Shown: positions 55,662-64,000 of the stretch, one piece after another
How the letters are laid out: each line of letters starts with the position of its first letter
Numbering within the stretch: position 1 is the first letter of the stretch
Source of the DNA: Usnea hakonensis
Lineage: Eukaryota; Ascomycota; Lecanoromycetes; Lecanorales; Parmeliaceae
Reading direction: 5' to 3'
Length of the DNA: 64,000 nucleotides
Assembly (NCBI GenBank): GCA_013423325.1
Contig: BLJB01000117.1
Span: 61,263-125,262, forward strand
Notes under the pieces: generated by a model
Seen by the model: only the letters and a program-made list of their open reading frames with translations
The model's database searches: none
Told to the model about the DNA's origin: nothing
Program-made: the position numbers and the translations under genes

Positions 55662-58414
55662 ATGGCATCGCCCACTCCGAAGGTCGGTGCAGGACAGGCT
55701 GGTCATGATAGCTCTACCAGGACGAATCCCTCGGCTCCTCATCGTCCGATCGAAGCCTTGTTGAACACTCAGTCGACTACAGATGTCCTCGCCGCCGCAC
55801 AAGGGGACCCAAATACCGGAAACAAGAGGCGAAATCATCGAGGAGGAAAAAAGAAGAAAAAGAATCGCAGGCAGTCATTCTTGCCTACTGCAGCCGAAGA
55901 AGAAGATGTTCCGGCGAGACCAGCTCATGATCTACAGGAACCTGCAAGCGCAACAACCCCAAGGCCATCATTTTACAGGTTGGGTCGCCAGGGTCGAGGT
56001 AACCTGAGCGAGACGAGTCTTGACAGCAACGCACTCTTAGATCATCGGTAAATACATCTGTCACACTAGTGATTCCTGGCAAGAGATTGATCTGACACAC
56101 TGCTGCAGAGACCATCCACCAATGCGCCAGCGTAGAGAAAGCCGGGTCAACCCAGGCGCCTTTGGGAGAACAGATACAATGCAATATAGGCCCACCCATC
56201 CGCACGGACATTCTTCGTACGAAGCTCAACATGGTCGACCGAGACAAATACGCACACATGATTCCTCAAGCGATGAGAGCGAAGTGAATCGTTCAGGGAC
56301 ATCAGATCGCACGCCTCTGTTAGCATCAGCTAATAGCGGAGCATCACCGTCGCATAGATCCGCCTATGGGCTCTTTTCAGCTCAAGGTCAGGGTGGTCGC
56401 CGTGATTCTCAGCAAAGACGTAGCTCTACCGGAACTTCTAATTCAAGCCACCCACGAAGAGGAGCCCTAAGTCGCCAGCCTTCCCACAATGTTAACAACC
56501 CACCCTCTGTTCCGAATAGCCCCAAGTCGGGCCCCAAGTCCGGGCCCGATCTTCGTTTTGATGATTTGATGGTAGCCGGCTCGTTTGCTTCTAGATCCCC
56601 TGAAGATGGGCGTGGCCACAAGCATACCAATGACCAACTTATCGACATAGATGATGACGGTAGCAATGGATTCGCCAATACTCCAGGACAAGCAAGAAAT
56701 GCCTCTCATGAGCAGCGACGACATACTATTGCTGCACCTGCTGAAGAAGATGTGTGCTTCCCTATAGAAGGAATGTCAACGATAGGAGAGGACGACTACA
56801 TGAATCAAGACCAGGGTTCAAATGAGCAGCAGGGACAACGGAGAAGACGAGCTTTCCGATGGCCAGATTTATCTGTCCTTGAAGAATGGAGTCGCGAGGA
56901 GAAAGAGGAGCGAAGTGATGGTATCCGCACGAAAAAGATTAGCGAACCTGTTCTCGTTGGTGGCAGGTTGAGGCCGCAAAAACATGGATGGCATCGCGCA
57001 GAAGAAGACGCTCCTTACAGATTCACATACTTCAATGAAGAATTCCCGAGCACCATACACAGTCAGACGATATCCGAACTTTTACAACCTGGTCAAGACT
57101 TCAGGGAGTTGTTCATCCCAGATCCACCAGAACTGAGTGATGAGTCCTCCGAAGAAGAAGACACGATGAGCCACCAAGGCACCTACGGTCGAGACGAATT
57201 GAGTCCTAGTACAGGGTCAAGATTAGGAACGAGGCATTCGTCAATCATTGGCGAAACCAAAAACCAATCTGCGGAGCGATCAGGTGATGCGACCCCTTCA
57301 CAATCACACACGCCTATGAATGGAGAAAAACCAAAGCGGTATGGCGAAAGACCAACTTTCTGGCTTGACGTGCTTTCGCCCACGGAGACGGAAATGAGGG
57401 TCATAGCAAAGACTTTTGGCATCCACCCTCTCACAGCTGAGGATATCTTAGTGCAAGAAGCCCGCGAGAAGGTGGAGCTGTTCAGAAACTACTACTTTGT
57501 CAACTACCGTACTTTCGAGCAAGACACGAGCAGCGAGGAGTATCTCGAGCCCGTCAATATGTATGTGGTTGTGTTCCGGGAAGGCGTCATCAGCTTCCAC
57601 TTCTCCATGACTCCACATCCTGCAAACGTGCGTCGAAGGATTCGCCAATTGAAGGAATACGTAATCATGAGCTCTGACTGGATCTCATACGCCCTTATCG
57701 ACGACATTACAGATGTCTTCGCGCCACTTATCCAAGCAATCGAGGAAGAGGTCGACCACATCGACGACTCTATCCTGAAATTACACTCTGGAGGCAAAGA
57801 AGAACAAAATGAAAAGGTCAAAGCGTCCAAGACTGACGATGGAACGTCAGATTCTGGAGAGCATTCGTCAGGCAGTGACATGCTCAGGCGGATTGGTGAA
57901 GGTAGGAAAAAGGTCATGCTATTGTATCGACTTTTAGGCAACAAAGCGGACGTAATCAAGGGCTTCGCCAAGAGATGCAACGAACGTTGGGAGGTTGCAC
58001 CCAGAAGCGACATTGGACTGTACCTGGGCGATATTCAGGATCACATCCTAACGATGACCAGCAACCTCAGTCATTACGAGACGCTGCTTTCTCGAGCCCA
58101 TTCGAACTACCTCGCTCAGATCAACATTCGTATGAACGAACGCCAGGAGCAGACTGCAGACGTCTTGGGGAAGTTGACGGTCCTTGGTACGATTGTCTTG
58201 CCTATGAATATCGTGACCGGTATGTGGGGCATGAACGTGTTAGTACCTGGGCAGGATGTCGACAGCCTGGTATGGTTCTGGTCAAGTAAATCAACCTCTG
58301 ATAATGCCTAGCATCGCGAATGAATTGCTAACGACGGCTATAGTCACTGCTGGCTTGTTGCTTTTTGGAACATCATGCTTCTTCATCGCGAAGAGAGTGT
58401 ATGGTATTGTCTGA
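55662..58414 (+). CDS. CorA-type Mg2+ transporter (Alr1/Mnr2 family)
   Basis: Three exons, 55662-56047, 56109-58285 and 58344-58414, close in phase and give 877 aa. A long basic, disordered N-terminus (GGKKKKKNRRQS) precedes the CorA core: TFWLDVLSPTETEMRVIAKTFGIHPLTAEDI, then VSFHF-like ISFHFSMTPHP and the long helix ending NIRMNERQEQTADVLGKLTV. The first membrane segment carries the selectivity motif GMN in MNIVTGMWGMNVLVPGQ. The last tiny exon encodes the second segment ITAGLLLFGTSCFFIAKRVYGIV; without the splice the protein would stop early. Known: pentameric Mg2+ channel of the plasma membrane (Alr1) or vacuole (Mnr2). The long N-terminus fits either, so I leave the paralogue open. All key residues are present. 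Confidence 0.93.
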
Positions 58415-58747
58415 ACGGAGAATCTGAGAATTTCAACACGTGGAGATATGTTTGAGATTGGCCCATATAATGCCGGCATGGTGGGAAAGTGCATAGCGAA
58501 GGGTGGACATTGATGTTGTAGAGCTCAGGATGATTCTTTTTGGACAAGAGACTGACAGATGGACTTTCGATTCACCAACGAATGACTAGCGTACATAGAA
58601 ATCTAATACTCATCCCTTTCAAGCTAAATTTTAAACACTTACATCTCGCTTCCCAACCACCTTTCCCAACCCCAATCATATCCCTCATCCCCAACAACCC
58701 ATATCCCATCCCCCCCATTCTAACCCCAAATCTAATTCCCCCAAAGG

Positions 58748-59252
58748 ATGCCCCCCCCAACCCCCCTCTCCATCGCCACAAACTCCCTCACCCGCCTCCT
58801 AAAAGAAGAATCTTCCTACCGCACCGAACTGGCATCGCAGCAGCGCCGCGTGGAGCAGCTACAGGGTGGTGGTGGTGCTGCTGGGGACGAAGTCGAGGAA
58901 GAGGAAGGAGAGGGGGAAAGAGGGAATAGGGAGTTTAGGGTGGGGCAGGAGGTGTGTATGTTTCTAAGTGTTTTACTGGTGTACTGGTGTGCTGTCCTTT
59001 TATTCTACTATTGATATCGATGGTACTTGTTATCCCTACGATATTTCATCCATGTATCCAAACACAATAATCCAAAAATCCGTTTCCTTTCCCTACTCTT
59101 TTCTAGAAGCGTAGGTGTCTAAGTACGACGCTGACGCTAACCTCTCCGTTTTTGGCCATATACAGAGACGAGCAATCGAGGAAACAAAAGCCGTCTTCGG
59201 CCCCCTGAGAGAGCGGATCCAGGGTGCTGTTGGGAAGGTGGAGGCGTTGTTG
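58748..59252 (+). CDS. RBL2: Tubulin-binding cofactor A (Rbl2 family), last exon unresolved
   Basis: Exon 1 (58748-58951) encodes MPPPTPLSIATNSLTRLLKE and a basic helix, ending at GQE; exon 2 (59166-59252) starts RRAIEETKAVFGPLRERI and ends KVEALL. Both match the three-helix cofactor A fold that binds beta-tubulin during folding. The splice (GTGTGT...CATATACAG) is phase 0. A glycine/glutamate-rich insertion (GGGGAAGDEVEEEEGEGERG) lengthens the loop between helices 1 and 2. A donor (GTTCGT) follows 59252, and the final exon is probably only a few codons; TAG acceptors at about 59347 and 59371 are both possible. The total would be about 100-108 aa, normal for the family. Confidence 0.8.
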
Positions 59253-59639
59253 GTTCGTTTTTCCTCTTTTTCTCCCCATCCCTTTGTGTTATGTACGTTT
59301 TATTGCTGTTTGGGCTCTGTGGTATGTGTTTGGGGTCTGTGTATAGGGGGAGGGAAGGAGGAGGTATATAGTACAGTGAGTGATTTGTTGGACAAGGAGC
59401 TGATTTGAGCGTGGGGGATAGGCTTCCCAGGGACGGGCTGAGGGCGCGGAAGTCGATGCCGCGAATGATGCTCTGGCGAGGGCGAGGGAGGGGTCGTGAG
59501 GGAGGGAAGGGCGAGGGGGTTTAGCTTGTTTATGGGGGAAGGATGAGGGAGTGGGTGTTGATGCATGCGATAGAGCGGTATCTTTGTGGGATGAAAATGC
59601 TTTTGCTTTATTCAGGGTATCAAAACTAAAAACGGGGGA

Positions 59640-60777
59640 CTATGAAGTATCCATTTGCTCTGTGGGCTGTCTCTCGGGTTGCTCGTCGTCCTGTTCGCCC
59701 TCTTCTTTCTCGTCTTCTGCGACAAGGCCTTCGACCGGCGCTGCAACGACGTGTTCGGGCTCGGCAGACAACTCGCCATCCTCGGCCATTTCCTCGTCAT
59801 CTACCGCTGACATATTGTCCTTTCCCCGCGCCAATTCATCCGCGTTCTGTGAGCGTCGTAGAGGCGATTTGCCCCGTCCTGAAGGGTCCCTTTCGACTGA
59901 CAGTCTGCCGGGGGTCCCGACCTCTTGTTCCTGATTACTTGTCCCATGCATCGGTGTCGTCCCACCGATCTCGTGATGAGGCGTGCCAACACCGCTACTC
60001 CTGCCCCTCTGGTCGTCATCGCCATCCTCCCTCTCCTCCATACCCTCCCTCCTCTCCACCTCTTCCTTCTCATCTCTGATCAACCGTCTAAGCTGCATAC
60101 CCTCTTCGATGATCCTTCCAAACTGCTGCCGTCTCTCCGACCACGTTTGCGCATACTCCTGACTCTCCCTCTCCAAGTCCGCGATTTCAGCATTCAGCTT
60201 GGCGAGATTGGCGTGCTGGTCTTCTCGCGGCCGTAGTAGGCGGTTGCTGGTGATTTTCTCGGCCAAGTCATCGTACTCTTTTCGCAGAGAGAGTGTTCGT
60301 TGCGCGTCTTCTAACTGCACGCGCAGATCTGCGGTGTTGTCTCGGACCGCCTGCGCCGTGGCTTGTATCTTCAATTTCTCGGCCGCATATCGCTCCCGTT
60401 CTCGAACATTGCTCGTGAGAAGGAACTGTATGCGTATGATGCTGCTTTCGAAAGCGGCAAAGTCTAGGAGCGTGTCTTCGCGCCATTGGCGGCGCTCGTC
60501 CAATTGCTGTTGTTTCTCGTTCAGGTAGGCCGCAGCTGCTTCGTCCGCCGCTGAGGCATCAGGTGGTGGTGTAGGGGGTAGCGTTGGGGGTCTAGATAGG
60601 AGGGATGTCGAGGAGAGGAGCCGTTTTGTAATGCGCTTGAAGGGTTTTTCTTCGACGTTGAGGAGGCGGGATTTATGTAGGGCATCTGCAAGATTGTGAG
60701 ATCGAGGGCTGGATTTGTCTTTGTCAATGAAAACACTCACCTTCTTCAGCTTGATCAAGCAATTCGTAGGAAGACAT
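59640..60777 (-). CDS. THO complex subunit 7 (THOC7/Mft1-like)
   Basis: Two exons, 60777-60741 and 60685-59640, give 360 aa. The 37-nt first exon encodes MSSYELLDQAEEG and is needed to reach the conserved start of the domain (LHKSRLLNVEEKPFKRITKRLL). The domain continues as a long coiled coil: ERERYAAEKLKIQATAQAVRDN, LRKEYDDLAEKIT, LRPREDQHANLAKLNAEIADLERE and FGRIIEEGMQLRRLIRDEKEE. The C-terminal third is acidic and disordered (EDEKEEGEQDDEQPE). Known: THO couples transcription elongation to mRNP assembly and export in the nucleus. Convergent with the cofactor A gene. Confidence 0.88.
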
Positions 60778-61113
60778 GATACCGGGCTGCTAGGTTTTTG
60801 ATAGATGTCCTGCGCTCAATCTGCTTGCATTGATCTGTAATTGTGAGCTTTGTGCAGGCCGACGAATCAGAAGGCGTCAGAAGGTCGGGTGATTTACGGC
60901 GTCTCCCGAGGTGCTAAATTAAGGTTTAGGTTTATTGCACTTATTGTTCGATTTACCTTTCTCCGTGAATGGTCTTCTTTCAAGTCATTCACTTCATTCA
61001 TCGTTTCTGGTTCAAAGTATCGAGTACATAAACTTTTCACTTCTATGAAAATTTGACAGCAATTTATCCTTCTCTCTCCTCCCTCCATCTACTTCGACAG
61101 GTCATCTGCAGTG

Positions 61114-62367
61114 ATGCCTCCGTCATCCCTCGTCAGGATGGCCACTAGGGCGTGCATAAAGAATCTACGATGCAAGTTATTATCGTCTCGCATACATTTC
61201 TTCACTGACAATCCATAGCAATTACCGATGTCGGAGAGGCACCCTATCAAATCGTCCGAGCTATTCTTCTCCGGATTGAGAATCCCCAACAGCTCGTAAG
61301 TACACTTCCTGCGCTCTTACCTTACTCACGCTCATAATCATTAGAGACAAATAGAACTAGCATCACCCCAAATCTGTGGCCCAGATGGCGAAATCTGGCT
61401 AGAATTTATCAAACGAGATGTACCGAATTGGGACAAGAAACCATACGAGCCAGAGAACCCGAAGAAGTGGTACAAAACATACAAAAAGCTCGTCATCGAT
61501 AGCCAGAAAGAGGTTGAGGACGATGCGGCATACCTGAAAGCCACACTGGACAAAATCAAACAGGATCAAGCCCAGCACAAGGCCCAGCAGGTTGAACTGA
61601 AGGGGGTCAAAGTCCCAGAATCAATGAAGAGCAATGGCCCTCTCATCAGCCTCTCCGTTATGCCCAAGTTTATCGACAGAGGAACCTTGCCTCCACCAGG
61701 CGATAGAGAGCGTAAGACAGAGAAAGATCCAGACGCTGAACCCGTTGTGAGAACTGTGAGTAGAAAAGGCAAGTTGGATCAGTTCCGCAAGCAAGCCAAA
61801 GCCATGGGCCACTTCCAAAAAGCACGACGGCCTGGAATTTGGTCCCCTAAGGATATGATGGCAACGCCAATTGTCACTGCACCGCGTATTCTTATAGAGC
61901 GACATCGGAAAGCTGCCGCCCCATCCGTCCTGGATCCCTCCATCAAGCCACCAACAGTATTCTCACCCAAGAGGAAGCGAGTAGAGCACGACCAGACATC
62001 CCAGCCAGGAGTGATGACGAACGAAGAGAGAGAGAAGAGACTCAAAGCGTTTACGAACCCATCAAGCGTCAGCAAAACCACTCCCAAACAAGAAGTATCG
62101 ACATCTCCTGTATCGCATTCCCAAGCAGTACCTGCTCAACGCAAAGTTGAACCTCCCTCAGCCATCGGGCCCGACTTTGCCAAACCGCCTGTACCAAAAC
62201 CCGGAGCCACCGCCAATCTCTCCCCCCCACCAAAGCGCCAGGATCGCACCTCACCACCCTCCGGTCACGGAATACCGAGGGCAAATGGATCAAGCCCAGC
62301 AATGCGGTTGAAGACGAGGGCTCCTGCCGATATATTCATGCCAGCGAAACGACGAAAGATTACTTGA
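61114..62367 (+). CDS. ELA1: Elongin A (ELA1-like), with a GC-AG intron
   Basis: Three exons, 61114-61171, 61219-61295 and 61345-62367, give 385 aa. The N-terminus MPPSSLVRMATRACIKNL is followed by ITDVGEAPYQIVRAILLRIENPQQLRQIE, the BC-box/F-box-like segment of the elongin A domain; CGPDGEIWLEFIKRDVPNW and PKKWYKTYKKLV follow. The only intron that keeps this domain in frame uses the donor GCAAGT (T|GCAAGT...CCATAG), a GC-AG intron. The second intron is ordinary (GTAAGT...CATTAG). The rest is basic and Pro/Ser-rich, with nuclear-type KR clusters (FSPKRKR, MPAKRRK at the end). Known: elongin A links RNA polymerase II elongation and a cullin ubiquitin ligase that removes stalled polymerase. Confidence 0.9.
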
Positions 62368-63296
62368 AGGATTGCTTTGTTTTATACACTTTTGTATTTA
62401 GCGTGGCGCTTACGGCGTCATGATTTCTGTGGATGCATGTGAGGTATACAGCGATCTGATAGACAATGAAATACTTTCACTCCACCTCTCTCCTCGTTGC
62501 TTATACAAACCCTCGGCCTGCGCTGAGTCGCGTCTTCATTTCCCATCATCCCCTCCAACGCACCCTCTGAAACTTCCATCACCTACGCCAAAACATCAGC
62601 CGTCACCCACACACACCTCAAACATCCTCCTCAGACTCTACCACCCTCCCTCAACAGCACTCCGCTCCACTCCACTCCACTGCACGAACGTGCCTCGTCA
62701 ATACAGCAGATAGACAATTGGCCGCATGACTGGACGCGATAATTTCATCAAGTTTACCTCTGCGCCTGCGTTTGCAATGTTCCCACTACAAAATACTCAA
62801 ATCCTCACTCGTCCCCATGACTACCACAAATCTAAGAGTGAGTGAGTGAGTGTGTGAGTGAGTGGATCACTGCTCTGGGCTGTGGATAGGTAGGTAGGGA
62901 GGGACATTGATGGCTCGCTCTGTAATAGAGCGTGGCTTCTTGGGGGCGCTGGGGGGATTCTTTCTGCGAAGGGGAGCTTGAGGGTTGGTCGGAGATGTAA
63001 ATTTTTTTTTTCTTTCTGCATGGATCTAGATATGATGGGTAGAGCGATCCCTGCGTTTGAAATACTTTCTGGGAATCGCTCCTACCTGCCTGCTTGCTTG
63101 CCCTCTCTCTAGTTTGCCGTAGCTGTCATTCCGTCGTAAGGGCCTCCCTTCATTAATGCCAGCTACCGGTTTTTATTCGCTCGTAGCTCTTGCTTTCTCA
63201 GTACTATTGAAGAGTGATTGATTGATGGATGGATGGATGGCCAGGAAAATGCTGTATGCTCGTCCCCCACCGGACCTGGACCCGTTTCCGCTGTTT
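62368..63296. other. Convergent intergenic region
   Basis: No gene found. A GTGAGTGAGTGAGT microsatellite lies at about 62837-62863, and a T-run at 63001-63010. It holds the 3' ends of the elongin A and RUB1 genes. Confidence 0.5.
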
Positions 63297-63846
63297 TTAC
63301 AACCCGCCTCGTAGTGCTAGCACCAGATGCAATGTTGCCCCGCCCTCGAGATTGTACTCTGACGCCATCTTGTCGTCGGCCCTGTGCGCGGTCACAGATG
63401 CATACGTCAGCGAGCGCCCTTGACCACTTCAAAAAGAAAGAACCGATCTTGAAAGGTAGAGCAACAACATGGGGATGTTTATGAAGCTCACATTTGTTTC
63501 CCGCCATAGATCAATCGCTGCTGCACGGGTGGGATGCCTTCTTTTTCCTCGACACGTTCCTTTATGCGGGAGACCTGGGCCGTGAAGAATAGAAGATCAG
63601 GTTAGCGGAGGGTTGACTATTGTTGACGGGGCTTGTGCTGCGCTGGGGCGCAAGCGGGTTGTATGTACGGGACGGTTGTGCGGGCAAGGCAGAGTGAGGG
63701 GTGTGGATATGTGTGTACCTTGTATTCGGGCTCGATGTCAAGCTCGATTTCTTTACCTGTCAGGGTGCGCACTCTAGAAAGGGCCGGTTGTTAGCTTGTT
63801 GGGTTGAAGAAGGTAGGCGCGGACGGAGGTCGTACTTGATGTTCAT
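63297..63846 (-). CDS. RUB1: Ubiquitin-like modifier RUB1/NEDD8
   Basis: Four small exons (63846-63836, 63773-63719, 63574-63492, 63381-63297) give exactly 77 aa, the usual NEDD8 length. The first coding exon is only 11 nt (MNI plus two bases of Lys). Sequence landmarks are VRTLTGKEIELDIEPEYK, IKERVEEKEGIPPVQQRLIY, GGKQM and LHLVLALRGGL. It ends Gly-Gly-Leu, so one residue must be removed to expose the conjugating Gly-Gly. NEDD8 type rather than ubiquitin is shown by EIELDIEP and EEKEGIPP. Known role: activation of cullin-RING ubiquitin ligases. All splice junctions are GT-AG and in phase. A (GGT)n run lies upstream of the start in the leader. Confidence 0.95.
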
Positions 63847-63858
63847 GGTTGTTGTGCT

Positions 63859-63893
63859 TAGGCGGTGGTGGTGGTGGTGGTGGTGGTGGTGGA
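63859..63893. repeat. GGT microsatellite in the RUB1 leader
   Basis: About ten GGT units on the plus strand (ACC on the transcript strand), directly upstream of the RUB1 start codon at 63846. Probably a simple repeat in the 5' leader. Confidence 0.8.
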
Positions 63894-64000
63894 AATGATG
63901 GTTGGATGTTAGAATGGAGAGAGGGGTTCAGGATGAGGTTAGGTGATTGTACTTGAGCAACTCTGCTGTAGGGTGGTAGATAAACAGTGATGTTGACTTG

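Noticed and set aside
58572..58781. Gly/Met-rich minus-strand frame
   Set aside because: It is the complement of a low-complexity CCCCAA-rich leader of the cofactor A gene.

Overview
The window is nuclear DNA of a filamentous ascomycete (Pezizomycotina; Leotiomycetes is a guess). Genes carry short spliceosomal introns (about 45-90 nt, GT-AG plus one GC-AG). A large AT-rich block shows the CpA-to-TpA signature of repeat-induced point mutation (RIP), and the gene families (Drn1/CWF19, BUB1, POL5, Cdc25/NimT, SLD5, elongin A, THO7, RUB1, fibroin-3-like, DUF3328) are typical of this group. I rebuilt the exons by hand from splice signals and reading-frame phase; the models are inferences, but most close exactly in phase.

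Left part (1-12 kb). The 3' end of a Drn1/CWF19-like gene is followed by what I consider the key find: a small head-to-head locus. A 125-aa secreted precursor (2050-2483, minus) holds four Kex2-delimited repeats ending in ARFAPWG-KR. Facing it is a membrane-anchored UstYa/DUF3328 protein (3888-4908, plus) with both HxxHC motifs. This is the architecture of a fungal ustiloxin/dikaritin-type RiPP (ribosomally made, post-translationally modified peptide) locus with a core I do not recognise. Next come a fibroin-3-like membrane protein, a beta-lactamase-fold serine hydrolase and pyroglutamyl peptidase I.

Middle (13-33 kb) is mostly core cell biology: an unassigned 669-aa protein, BUB1, a BTB protein, POL5, a three-LysM secreted protein and Cdc25/NimT. 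A 521-bp MITE with 18-bp inverted ends and a 9-bp target duplication sits just upstream of POL5.

33.1-42.1 kb is one Ty3/gypsy LTR retrotransposon on the minus strand (9,018 bp, two 214-bp LTRs, 6-bp target duplication ACGCTA). RIP has almost emptied it of CA/TG dinucleotides. The RIP edges lie inside the two LTRs, so the outermost LTR sequence and the neighbouring SLD5 gene are intact.

Right part (42-64 kb). SLD5 is followed by a divergent pair of cell-surface genes: a seven-repeat, probably GPI-anchored protein and an A1-peptidase-like membrane protein lacking the first catalytic Asp. Then come an aldehyde-reductase-type SDR, a CorA-type Mg2+ transporter, tubulin cofactor A, THO7, elongin A and RUB1/NEDD8. 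Gene-poor gaps are listed with what could be seen in them.
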